Below, one piece after another: positions 1-10,900 of a stretch of DNA of 64,000 nt (position 1 is its first letter; each line of letters starts with the position of its first letter). Both the position numbers and the translations under genes were made by a program. The notes under the pieces were generated by a model. It saw only the letters and a list, made by a program, of their open reading frames with translations. It ran no database searches and was not told the origin of the DNA. This stretch comes from Meira nashicola (Eukaryota > Basidiomycota > Exobasidiomycetes > Exobasidiales > Brachybasidiaceae): the NCBI GenBank assembly GCA_001600355.1, contig BCJU01000001.1, positions 4,154,013 to 4,218,012 on the forward strand. Reading direction: 5' to 3'.

Positions 1-1
1 A

Positions 2-208
2 GGACGTCGACCAAAAGTTCGTGGTGTTGCAATGAACGCAGTTGATCATCCTCATGGTGGTGGTCGTGGTAAGAGTAAGAGTAACAAACATCCTCGTTCG
101 ATCTACGGACAAAAGACTAAAGGTCCACGTACCCGTAAACCAGGCACAAAGAACGGTAACAGAATGGTGGTCAAAGAACGTCCACGTGGTAAGGAAAAGC
201 GTCGTTAG
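2..208 (+). CDS. RML2: Mitochondrial large-subunit ribosomal protein uL2m, C-terminal part (5' end outside window)
   Basis: The open frame begins before the window; the first full codon is at 2 and TAG is at 206-208. The 68 visible residues contain the hallmark uL2 segment [18 protein letters not shown], the loop at the peptidyl-transferase end of L2. They are followed by GKSKSNKHP and a basic tail ending PRGKEKRR. The lysine-rich GKSKSNKHP after HPHGGGRG is typical of the mitochondrial (bacterial-type) protein rather than cytosolic uL2, which lacks this arrangement. The product would act in the mitochondrial ribosome large subunit. The gene converges on the SAP-domain gene, with 196 bases between stop codons. 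The mitochondrial assignment is from family knowledge; the N-terminus and any introns cannot be seen. Confidence 0.9.
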   Translation, partial: GRRPKVRGVAMNAVDHPHGGGRGKSKSNKHPRSIYGQKTKGPRTRKPGTKNGNRMVVKERPRGKEKRR

Positions 209-404
209 ATTAATCCTTATTGTAATAAGTAGTGTCAATGCAATATCCTTCATAGGTAGAAAACAATAAGATTCAGTGTGATACGAACGTATAGAGATAG
301 TACAGATAAATTATACAGCGAACAAGAGGTAGAAAAAGATGACTGTATGCATGCCTAGCCAATGGCCGCGTGCTTCTTTTATGTTGTGGTTGGATATTTT
401 TTCT

Positions 405-2096
405 TTATCCGATCCACCTTCCAAGTAACCTAGATTTACCACGTCCTTTACCTTCAACGAAAGCGGAAGTACCCACATTCTTTCTTGGCGATCCATGTCC
501 TGCTGCAGCAAAAGACGGGACAGGCAAAGGAGGAGGAGAGTAAGTTGTTGAATTGGTAGAATTACGTAAAGTTGCAGTCGCATTAATTGCAGCACTTGAA
601 CGACGATTGATTTCAACGGTAGATTGTCTTATTTGACGTTGTACATTTCCATTCGTTTGCATTGCATTTGTACGTGATCTACGAGCTGAAATTAAATCTT
701 TTGCCATTGATTGATTAACGGATTGCAAAGAAGGTTGAATGATTCTACGTGAATTTGTCGATGCTCTAGCAGCTGATAATCTTGCTGCATTCGTTTGAAT
801 GTTTACATTTGTTGACTTTCTACCCGTTCGAATTGATGAACGAGCCGAATGAGATGCAGATGATCTTGTCTTTCTTGGCATACCTGTACCTCGAGGTGAA
901 ACAGGAGTGTTTCGTACTTGAGACACGTTCGAAGGTTCTTGATTTTCCATATCTTCATCCTTGTCTGCTTTTAAAGCTGCTGCCTTTTTGATCAGAGAAG
1001 AAGATGGGAATTTAATACTACTACTACTTGAACGTGAGGCGGAAGAGAAAGAATCTGTCTTGATTGTACTTGGCTTGATTAGAGAATTGTTGAAAAGTCC
1101 AACAGTTTCTTTTGTTGATGAGGAAGAAGGTGTATAAGGTGATGGCTGCTTACGTAAAGCAGAATAATGGCTTACAATGCTATCCATACGTCCAAATTGT
1201 TTCTCATGTTGTGAACTAAATCTTCCTTTGGTACGACTATTGACCGATTTAAGAGGAGAAGGCGGTAAAGTTGGAGTTCTAGCACCACTTCCGATCGAAG
1301 ATGCGCCAGACACATTTCTCTTCGAGTCTACCTCTGATGTGGCTTGTTTCGTATTCTTGGTATTATTTGATTCTTCTTTCTTTGACAATGAATCACTACT
1401 TGCTTTACCGATCAGCTTCTTCCATTGATAAAGTGATCTTCCCGAAGCAGTTCGCTTTACTGGTTTCTCTTCGCTTTTGTCATTTTGTTGAGTGCTAGGT
1501 AAATTGTGTTTTATACCAGCATATTTATTCGTAGATCCGCTAATAGAACGTTTACCCAAACATGCCAAACTACTTAAACTTCCATTACTACTTCCACTGC
1601 TAGGTAAAACTACACCAACTTCCATTTTGAAAGGATCTGGCATTGCGCTAACAAAGTGAGATTCACGTGGTTTTGAAATTACACGAATGCTGGCAATGTT
1701 TGGTAACATACTTATATCGCCATCATCATCTCTACTTTCTTCATCTTCTTCCATTTGTTGTTGTTGGTCTGTATTGTCCATTTCTGATTTTTGTTGTTCG
1801 CTATTTGTTTGTTCTTCACCTTGTTGTTCTTGTTCTTGTTCTTGTTCGTTCAAATAAGACATCACAGAAGCACTTTTACCCATAGCAAATCCTTCTAATC
1901 TAGTGATTAATTCACTCTTTTTACCAGTCGATTTAACTCCTAATCGAATACATAAATTTTCCAATTGTTGACGCTTTAAGCATGGTAAACCATCTGCATG
2001 AATCATTAAAGGTTGTCCGTCTTCTTCTAATTGCCCAGTAGATGATGAAATCGTATTGAGTGACGAAGACGATAAAGGCATTCTTGCCAAACTCAT
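405..2096 (-). CDS. SAP-domain protein with basic Ser-rich tail and a NUSAP-like segment
   Basis: A complete 563-aa single-exon gene. Residues about 38-72 (LKRQQLENLCIRLGVKSTGK followed by KSELITRL) form a SAP motif, a helix-turn-helix usually used to bind DNA. An acidic, Gln/Glu-rich stretch follows (about 84-126). The rest is low-complexity Ser/Thr/Lys/Arg-rich, with many SP/TP sites (TPTLPPSP, TPVSPRG) that suggest cell-cycle kinase phosphorylation. Residues 297-316 (ending FGRMDSIVSHYSALRK) resemble the conserved helix of animal nucleolar and spindle-associated protein NUSAP, which also has an N-terminal SAP domain and a basic microtubule-binding tail. The SAP call is firm and the NUSAP link is inference. 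No membrane segment is seen. Orthologues in other fungi are unknown to me. Confidence 0.85.
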   Translation of the reverse strand: MSLARMPLSSSSLNTISSSTGQLEEDGQPLMIHADGLPCLKRQQLENLCIRLGVKSTGKKSELITRLEGFAMGKSASVMSYLNEQEQEQEQQGEEQTNSEQQKSEMDNTDQQQQMEEDEESRDDDGDISMLPNIASIRVISKPRESHFVSAMPDPFKMEVGVVLPSSGSSNGSLSSLACLGKRSISGSTNKYAGIKHNLPSTQQNDKSEEKPVKRTASGRSLYQWKKLIGKASSDSLSKKEESNNTKNTKQATSEVDSKRNVSGASSIGSGARTPTLPPSPLKSVNSRTKGRFSSQHEKQFGRMDSIVSHYSALRKQPSPYTPSSSSTKETVGLFNNSLIKPSTIKTDSFSSASRSSSSSIKFPSSSLIKKAAALKADKDEDMENQEPSNVSQVRNTPVSPRGTGMPRKTRSSASHSARSSIRTGRKSTNVNIQTNAARLSAARASTNSRRIIQPSLQSVNQSMAKDLISARRSRTNAMQTNGNVQRQIRQSTVEINRRSSAAINATATLRNSTNSTTYSPPPLPVPSFAAAGHGSPRKNVGTSAFVEGKGRGKSRLLGRWIG

Positions 2097-2463
2097 TTTG
2101 TTGTAATATTAATGATGATGATGGTGGCGAGGTAGAATGATTATTTTTTGACTTTGACTAAAAAGGCAACTCTTTCGCAACAAAGAAAAGTGTACATTAT
2201 CTTATGCACAAACAACCTAATGCACAGACTAAAATTAAGTCTACTGTGCATAGATAGTCAACAAACAAAACGAGCACAGCAAGCCCGCCCGCCTATTGAA
2301 GAAAAAAAGTGTTGATCTTCTACGCTAGTAAACAACACTTTTTCTCATTTGACACGCGTATCGGGAGACGTCAGGCGCGTTCCTACATCGTGTGTGTTAG
2401 GGTCCTGATTGATTCGGTATATTCTAGGATGTATGCATTATATGATAATTTACACAGTAGCGA
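2097..2463. other. Intergenic: promoter of the SAP-domain gene
   Basis: These 367 bases separate the start of the SAP-domain gene from the stop of the F-box gene. Just upstream of the SAP start is a short GAT/ATG triplet run. A CG-rich patch (CCCGCCCGCC) lies near 2284-2293. A plus-strand open frame of 107 codons runs from here into the F-box gene and has no recognisable content, so I do not call it. Confidence 0.5.
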
Positions 2464-4584
2464 TCAGCTATCAAAAATTAAAGATCTATCTACAGCTAAA
2501 GCACCGCTATGCCAACCAGCAAAAGCTATATCAAATGCATATTTAGTTTCCATAGAATCGGATTCTTCCATTCTTTTTCCTTTACGTAATTCTCCAATTT
2601 TGGGAAATCCAAGTCTAACAGGTTTCGGTTGAGGTTGTTGATCAGGTAAATTTCGTAAAAGGTATCGATCTTTTTCAGCTTTAACCATAGTATTTGCTAT
2701 GCTAGAATTTTGACTTTGTTGACTTTCATTTTGTGATTGAATTTCAGCTTGTTCTTGTTGCGTTCGAATGTAAGCTTGTTCTTGTTGTTGCATTCGAATA
2801 TGAGCTTGTTGACGTGCTTGCATTGCAGGACGAAAGATCCCAGTAACCAAACCACCCATATTCGAAAAGAAATCATTCAAAGGAGGTTGATAAATATTAA
2901 AAACTGATTGTGCACCTTCAACCGTTGGAATAGAATCCCAAGTTCCTAATGCTCCATTAGATTGAGATCCCCACGTTATAACACTACCATCCAATAATAA
3001 TGCACCCGAATGCCAATCACCTTGAACAACTTTAATCACTCCAATTCCTTGTAATTCAGGTATAATTTTTGGACGTAAATGTGCATCATTTGAACCTAAA
3101 AGTACGATTCCTAATCCTTTTCCATTTTGCACGTCAACTTCTTTACCTTCTTTTCCTGCTTCAGGAGCATAAACGGCAAAATTTTTAAATTGAGCGGAAA
3201 TGTGAGTGATACGTATATTAGATGAGAGTAAATGTTTAAGATCAGCTTGATCCCATACATTCTCTCCGTCTTGACTCTCTGATCCTGCTTGACGTATGTT
3301 TTCGCAAAAAGAGCTCAATAATTCCCATTGACAATATCTTCTGTCCAACTCTTTTCTCAATCTGTCTGCGCTAGCTTGGGGCGTATCTGATGATTGAGAA
3401 CGCATATCTTTCCTAACTTCTGGAATTTCAAAGTAGTATACCAATCCATCTTCACTTAGTCCAACGATGAATCTTTCTCCAGCTGCAATTCTGGTGAATC
3501 TTTTGGGCGGAAGGGGGAGCAAAACTGTAGGTACTGCTACCTGCCAAGTAGGCTCTATTGTTGAAGAATGTGCATCTTCTTGAGTTGCCCTTTCGAACCA
3601 CATCATCCTTTGAAGATCATACGTCCATTCGCTTTCCCATATTAGAACGTGACTTGAATCCTCTCCTTCTTGAATTTTGTTCACCAAAGCAGCTGAGAAA
3701 TTCCATCCTGCTTCAACTTGGGTAATTTGAACTTGTTCTTTTGATTGCATATCTTTTAGGATAGAGGAATGAAAATGTACTGCAGGTCTATCCCATCTTT
3801 GACTCCATTCGAATATACTTCCATCATCCATTTGTGCGACTGCATGTTGACGACCAACAGAAAGAGACCTTGCTTGTCTTCCGTTCAAATCAAGTAATGT
3901 TGGCTTCTTGAATGTGTCTTCTGTGCCTGAGGAATCACCATTTCCTGTACTTGATCCCCAAGTGATAATTTGTCCAAGGTTTGTCATTAAAAAGAAACTC
4001 CAACCGCCAGCATGGATTTCAACAGGTACACCTGCATCAATAGAATGTTTCTCGTCTCTTCCGTTTGGCAAAATTCTTTTAAGTGGAATACCTTGACGAA
4101 AATCAAAGTTTGGTGGCCTTTCAAATTCGTATTGACTACTTTCAGTTACCCTTGCAGATGAATCATAAAAATCTGCATTTCTCCATTTTATCGAAATTGG
4201 AAAAGGTGCAGAACGATATCTTGTAATCAAATTAAAATCACTTCCTTCTAATGCTTCCATTTCATTTTCGTTTGCTTGTCTTTTACGTATTTCAATTCCT
4301 AATCGATTATGAGATGGTTCTCCCCATGTATATAACTCTGTATTCGCTAAACCACGATAAACTGTTTTCCATCCTGTCGTTCGAGCTGAACTTTGTAATG
4401 GAAATCTGAAATCACTCCTTATTCTCCTTCTCCATACTACATCATCGTCTACCGCTTCTTTGAACGCATGTGAAACAGATCTTAATCGAATTAATGTTTG
4501 AATATCAAGCAAAGGCAAAACATTATCCAGCAATAACTGATAGGGAAGTTGTGAAACTCCTTCACTTTCTGACCTTGATGACAT
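2464..4584 (-). CDS. F-box protein with RCC1-type beta-propeller repeats (Saf1-like)
   Basis: A complete 706-aa single-exon gene. Residues about 12-55 form an F-box (LPYQLLLDNVLPLLD, then RLRSVSHAFKEAVDDDVVWR), which binds Skp1. Beyond it are degenerate RCC1 repeats, recognised by blocks such as LYTWGEPSHNRLG, IITWGSSTGNGDSSG, VITWGSQSNGALG, and the repeated WHSGAL near residues 528-531 and at the C-terminus (FAGWHSGALAVD). The architecture matches yeast Saf1, the SCF substrate receptor that targets adenine deaminase, and other F-box/RCC1 proteins. The likely role is substrate recognition for an SCF ubiquitin ligase. The substrate cannot be inferred. A Gln-rich insertion (about residues 592-625, QARQQAHIRMQQQEQAYIR) sits inside the last propeller blade and is probably a surface loop. 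Confidence 0.88.
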   Translation of the reverse strand: MSSRSESEGVSQLPYQLLLDNVLPLLDIQTLIRLRSVSHAFKEAVDDDVVWRRRIRSDFRFPLQSSARTTGWKTVYRGLANTELYTWGEPSHNRLGIEIRKRQANENEMEALEGSDFNLITRYRSAPFPISIKWRNADFYDSSARVTESSQYEFERPPNFDFRQGIPLKRILPNGRDEKHSIDAGVPVEIHAGGWSFFLMTNLGQIITWGSSTGNGDSSGTEDTFKKPTLLDLNGRQARSLSVGRQHAVAQMDDGSIFEWSQRWDRPAVHFHSSILKDMQSKEQVQITQVEAGWNFSAALVNKIQEGEDSSHVLIWESEWTYDLQRMMWFERATQEDAHSSTIEPTWQVAVPTVLLPLPPKRFTRIAAGERFIVGLSEDGLVYYFEIPEVRKDMRSQSSDTPQASADRLRKELDRRYCQWELLSSFCENIRQAGSESQDGENVWDQADLKHLLSSNIRITHISAQFKNFAVYAPEAGKEGKEVDVQNGKGLGIVLLGSNDAHLRPKIIPELQGIGVIKVVQGDWHSGALLLDGSVITWGSQSNGALGTWDSIPTVEGAQSVFNIYQPPLNDFFSNMGGLVTGIFRPAMQARQQAHIRMQQQEQAYIRTQQEQAEIQSQNESQQSQNSSIANTMVKAEKDRYLLRNLPDQQPQPKPVRLGFPKIGELRKGKRMEESDSMETKYAFDIAFAGWHSGALAVDRSLIFDS

Positions 4585-4926
4585 CTTTTTGCTCCTTCAA
4601 TGTGATGGTGTTGAGGAGGTACAAACGAACAAGTTTAATTTTAGCGCGATGCATGCACGCACTCCTCCACAAATCCATACAAGCTCAGCTAAAGTGCTCA
4701 GTCAAAATGCCCTGGGCTGCGCAGAGCAGAGCTACACAGCAAATCAGAATGTTTAACCATTGGATAACAAAACGGCATAAGATTGTATACATGATATCAA
4801 GGCATTAGCACAGGGGACAAAAAAACACTGAGAGAAAAAGAAATGGAAACAAAGGGGAAAGGGAAATATATACAATTATTTGGATTGCTTATAGGATTTT
4901 GGTTGTTGTTGTTCAAGTGAGAATTT
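4585..4926. other. Intergenic: F-box gene promoter and myosin 3' flank
   Basis: These 342 bases hold the F-box gene upstream region and the myosin 3' end. A GCATGCACGC run at 4651-4660 carries the GCACGCA heptamer that recurs in other intergenic regions of this window. A purine-rich stretch (AAACAAAGGGGAAAGGG) lies at about 4850-4866. I see no gene. Confidence 0.5.
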
Positions 4927-7900
4927 TCACATGGCCCTCACACTCATTCGTGAAGGACTTGCTAAACCTGCTCCTTCCGGTTGACTAGAACCAGGTCTTC
5001 GTATCGTTGCTTGGGAACGTAAATTTTTAGTTTGAGTTTGAAGATCTTCGGTACTCTTTTTCCAATTTTCAAAGTGTAATTGAGCTTGAGAACGATATTT
5101 TTCTACTGCACTTTCCAATGAATTAATCATATCTTCATCAACGCCTGCATTGGAAATTAAGGAATTATATTGGATTTGCAATTGCGAATAACGATATTCC
5201 GCTTGTCCTAAAGCAATGCTTTGATCGTGAATTTCCTTCAACATTTCGTCCAATTGCTTTTGTGCTTCATGTTGAGAGTTCAAAGAATCATGATAAGCAC
5301 GGGTGATGTCGGATATTCTGGCTTCCATAGATTCTTTCTCGCGTTGCCATCCATTTTGTGATAATGCACCATGTTCGATCTCTGTTGTTAATTCATCATA
5401 CGAATTACGTAATTGTCGATTTTCCTCTCGCAATTGTTCAACAACTGCACGATTAGCATTAATCTCTGCAGTGACGTCCGATAATTCTTGTTGGAATCTT
5501 TGACGTGATTTCTCAATCAATTCTTCGCAATGACGAATATCTGATTTGTATCTTCCGCGTTCTTCATCAAATTCTTCTGCCATTCGTTTACGCAAATGCT
5601 CCACTTCATGCCAATCACGTCCGCCTTTTTGTAATTGCAATGCAGCTTCATGTAATGAACTTTCTAATTCATCAATCTTTTCTTGTGCAGATCTTCTTTC
5701 CCGCATACTCTCGCTTAAACTATGTTCAACGTCAGCCAATGTTCTTTTGGCTAGATTTTCAGCTTTTTGCGCTTTAAGTTTTTCCATCTCTAATTGATCA
5801 ATCGTATCACGATATTCGTCCAATTTTACCCTTTGGTGAGATACTTCATCTCTTGTTTTTGCAAAAGATTGACTGTCAGAAGCAACATTGATTTGTACTT
5901 CTTGTAAAGCTGTTCGTAATCTACGATTTTCGCTCTTTTCTTCATTGTGAGCAACAGTTTCACGACCTAATCGTTGACGTAATTCGGCTAGCTCTGATTC
6001 TAATCTTGCTTGTGTCTTACGATGATCTGCCAATAATTGTCTTCTGTTCTCATCTTCACGCAGATTGGGTGATGCAGGGACATGGTTTCCGTTTGTGTAT
6101 CCACCAGATTGTCTTCTCAGATCAGAAGGTGTGACGATCGCATTACTACTCTTCTTAGAAGGTGGCAAATTTCCAAACGTGTAAAGCGGTTTCGCATTCT
6201 TTGCTGCAGGTGAAGCTCCATTTCCCATCTTGTGGTTTCGCAATAAAGCTTCTTTTTCGGCAAAGTCTGTTTCCAATTCATCATGTCCAGCACGCAATTC
6301 TTCCAACAACTTTCGTCTGAATGCACCGTCATCACCATCATTCGTATTTTGCACTAAATCAGCTAAATTTTGGAATGTGGTACTTCTTGCAGTTTGACTT
6401 CCGCGAAGTTCACGTTCAAGTTCAGTGATGCGTGCTTCGTATTGTTGAACGGTTCTTGACATGTTTGATTCGCTTTGCAATTCTTTGCGACGAGCATCAG
6501 ACAAAGCAACATCTTTCTCTCTAAGAGATACTGTAAGAGATTGTATCTTGCCTTCCAAAGATTTGACCATCTTGCCATCTGTAGAATGATTGGAACTTGG
6601 TGCAATATTGGCGGTCGTTGTTGTCAAAACACCACGACCGTTACTGACGCCTGTATCCGTTTGTAGCCTTCTGTTTTCACGATTCAAATCTTCATTTTCG
6701 ATACGCAAACGATCTTTTGCCTTTTCGACAGCGTTGAGTTGTTTGGCCAATGCTTGACATTTGTCCAAAGCATCTTGCAATTGACGATCTGTCATCTTCT
6801 TTGCTTGTTCCAAAACGTGAACGTGTTCGACAATGGTTTTGTTCGTCATCGATTGTGCTTTTCTCAAATCAGCTTGTGTTAATGCTAATTCGTCTTTCAT
6901 TCTGAGGAATTCTTTATCTTTGGCAGTAAGTTGAGCTTCAAGCATTTGTACCGTATTCTTGCTTTGACGAGCAGCACTTTCGGCTAATTCACGACGTTTC
7001 GATTCGGCTAACAATTCAGTATTAATTTGATCTGCTTTCAATTTCCAATTCGATTGATCACGTTCCAATTCTAACAGAGCATCCTCCAAATCCTGATGTT
7101 TTTGATGAGAAGCTGACAATTGTTTCTCAGCTGCGTCTTTGGCAGATTGTGCTTCGACGATAGCCTGCTTGTGTGATTCGACTTGATTGCGAATAGCACC
7201 TAATTCACCTTCAGCCGTCCTTCTTGCACGTTCAGCAGCTGCTAATGTTGCACTTGCTTCTGTCATATGACGATCATTGTCCTCAACTTGTCGTTTCAAG
7301 TCTTCATGTGCTTTGATCAATTCTTGGTATTGTCGTTTAGCGGTTTCAGCTTCTGCGCGGGTAGAATTGATTTGCTCAAGAGATTGATGTTTGGATTGTG
7401 CAAGTTCATCACGTAATTGGCCCATCTGTTGACGTAAAGAAGACATTTCATCTTCTTGTCTACGTTGCAATTCTTTCTGTTTAGAATCTTCTGATGATTT
7501 AGCTTGCATCAATCGTCGAGTTTCGTCAAGTTCTCTTTGCAATGCAGTTTGCTGTTCGATCGTTCGACCTTGTTCAGACTTTGCACTTCGCAAATCACCT
7601 GACAATGTCTCAATTTTAGCCCGAGCTTCTTGCAATTGCTTACCCAAATTATCACGTTCGGTAGTGATCGATTGTAATTTGGCTTGGCCATTGGCAAGTT
7701 CAACCTCTTTCTGTTTGATGCGTTCTTCATGATCAGTAGATGCACGAGCAAGTTCGGATAATCTGTAAGAAGATTGACGAGATTGTTCTTCCAATTGGGT
7801 ACGTTTAACAATTTCTTCTTCCCGATTCTTTGCTTCTGTTGTTAGCTTGCGTTCCAATTCAGCAACTGCTTCACGCATACGAACTTGCATTCGTTCAATA

Positions 7901-10900
7901 TCTTGCTCTTTCGCTTGAACAAGTCGATCAAGATCAACTCTTTCCTTTTGCAATGCTGCACGTTCGGCACGAATCTTTTCAACTTCTTCAGAATGACGGT
8001 CAACGTTGGACATTAAGTCCATCTCTCTTTGCTCCCATGCATTTTGTTTGGCATCCAAATCTTGTAAGTGTTTAGCAGCAGCATCAAATGCAACTTTGAG
8101 TTCATCTCGTGCTTGTTCAGCAGTTCTTTGACCTGCAATTGCTCTTTCGAGTTGATTATCCAATTGATCGATATCAGCTTGCATGGCTTGTAATTCTTCC
8201 TGTAATGCACTCTCACGTTCTTTCGATCTTGCTAATAATTGATCTTTATCTACCAAAAGAGCACGTTCGCTATGCAACTCACCTTCCACTTTCTTCTTTT
8301 CATTTTCCAATTGGAATCGAAGTGCTTCTAGAGCTTCTTTTTCTCGTTGATCTCGTTCGGCACGTTCGGTGATCATTGCTAATTCAGCTTGCTTCTTTTT
8401 CAGCTCTTCATCATGTCTTGTAGCTTTGAGCAAAGGTCTAACGCGGGTGTATAATTGCCACCAAGGCCAATCACGCAATTGAACATACAGACGAGCATTA
8501 CGTTGAATCGTTCGAACAGCAGCTGCTCTGTTCAAGATCTTCTTCATCTGTCTTCTTGCAGTGAACATGCGTGCAGCAGCTTGGAATCTGGCAAAGATGT
8601 CGTGTAAATGCCTATCACGTCTTTCTTCCATTTCAGCCAAGACACCTGCTTTGAAAAAGATCTTTGTTAAACCAATCTTAAAGCTTCCACGATCAAGTTC
8701 TAAAGCTTCTACCATTCGTTGACATGCTTTACGTCCATCCATATAGCCGCGAGGAATGATTCCTGGCGTCAAAACTTCATATCGGTTACGAAATTCGGTG
8801 AACAACAATCTGTTAGGGTAACCAAGACGAGCAATACGAATACCTTCCAAAACACCATTGCATCGTAATTGTTCGAGAACGAGCGGAACATTCATCTTTC
8901 CAGGCTTTTTGTCAGGATTAGGAACAATACATCTGACGAAATGCGGTTGTGTAGAACTGAGTTGAGACATTAACGAAGATAATTGTTCTTTATGTCTTTG
9001 TGCAACAGTACGGAATGCACCGCGCTTTACCCTTCGTTTTGGTGCCGATTGTGCTGCTACTGCTTCGTCATCAACAGCATATTCGGCAAACAAAGATGCA
9101 ATGAATCGATCACTCGATTCGGACAAGACACGCGTTAGATTATCGTTGAGTGGATCTTTGTTCTTTTCCAACCATCCATCAGTGCGATATTCGACATTAC
9201 CGGCATAATGTTTGATCGTAAAACCTTGAGCAAATCGGGCAGGAGCATACTTTGTAGATCCATGTGCGACACCTTTTTCGTTGGCAATCGCAAGTCCAGC
9301 TTGATCGCGTGCAGTTCCATCTCGATTGGTTGACCAGATATTGTTGAGCTTTTCTGTGAACGTCAAATCGGTTGCTTTTGGCATGATACATTCTTCATCA
9401 AGACAAGATAAAATACCGATCGGAGTAGTAGATTCAATAAGATCGATCGTTGGTTGCAAATCCAAGCCAAAGTTGACAAAGTCCCATTCGATATTCTCTC
9501 GAGCATACTCTTCTTGTTCTAGAACAAACATGTGATGGTTGAAGAATTGTTGAAGTTTTTCGTTGGTATAATTGATGCATAATTGCTCAAAAGAATTGGT
9601 TTCGAAAATTTCGAAACCTGCAATATCTAAAACACCAATAAAACTGCTCTTGCTTGTGGGTCGGTCTAATGCTTGATTGATACGATCAACAATATTTGCA
9701 AACGTCTTTTCGTAAAGTGTCTTACAAAGAGCCGCCATCTCGTCCAATACTTGTCTTCGCGTACGGGCTTGTGTGACCCATTCACGACCAGCTTTGACCC
9801 GAGGTCTAAGAAGGGCAGTATTAAGCTCCTGTTGGGGCAATCCTAAGACATGACAGACTTTTTCGACTTGTGCTGCATTCGTGATGCGAGCTTGTTCTGA
9901 TCGATCATCAGCCAATTGAATATTTCCAACTTGCAAGATTGCAGCAATGACGCGGAATAAGTTTTGTTGTTCTTCAGGTGAGAAGCCAACCACATTCAAG
10001 GCTTCTAGCAGCAATTTCCATTCTGATGCATCATCAACACCTTCAACGTGCTTTCTGGTATTCTTGAGATAATCATACTCTTCGGGTTTGTTACCCAACA
10101 AAAGTTTGGATTTCAGATCAGCATTTGCGCCTCGTAAGAGTTGGTAGAAGATGTGGAAACTTCGTTCTTTTTCGCTACGTGTTGTGACTCTGCTCTTCTC
10201 TAATAGATACCAATCGATATTTGCACCTGCAATTGCACCAGCAGAAGTGAATTCAATTCGAACAAATTTACCAAAACGACTTGAATTATTGTTTCGTATC
10301 GTTTGAGCATTACCAAATGCTTCTAGAATAGGATTAGCTTGTAAGATTTGACGTTCTAGTAAGCCTAATTTCTTGCTTGCAATTCCTTCAATGCCTCGTA
10401 AATGATCCATCACATGTCTCGTTGAGCTTGCAGAGCGTGTGAGAGTACCACCGCTTCCACTACTGCTTGGCATTGAAGATGCCGAAGGATCTATAGCGAT
10501 TGCTGCTAAATATTGAATGACTTTTTTGGTATTTTCCGTTTTACCTGCACCTGATTCACCAGTGATGAGCAAACTTTGATTTTCGTTAGCTTCCAACATA
10601 CTTCGCATGGCTACATCAGCCAATGCGAAAACATGTGGTGCATTCTCCTCTCTCCTTCTTCCTTTATACGATGCTACTACTGCATCCGTGTATATGGGCA
10701 AAGAACGATAAGGATTGACGGCGACCAAGAAGAGACCGGAATAGGTATAAATCAAACCGCTAAAGTATCTTTGCCGGAGATTGTGTACAACACTGGCTTC
10801 ATTTAAGAAAGTTAAATCGGCAATATCTTCTGCTTTGTCGAATTTTGGAGGATTCATCTTACTTAAATCATCAGTAGAAACTTGACGTGATTGACCGTCT

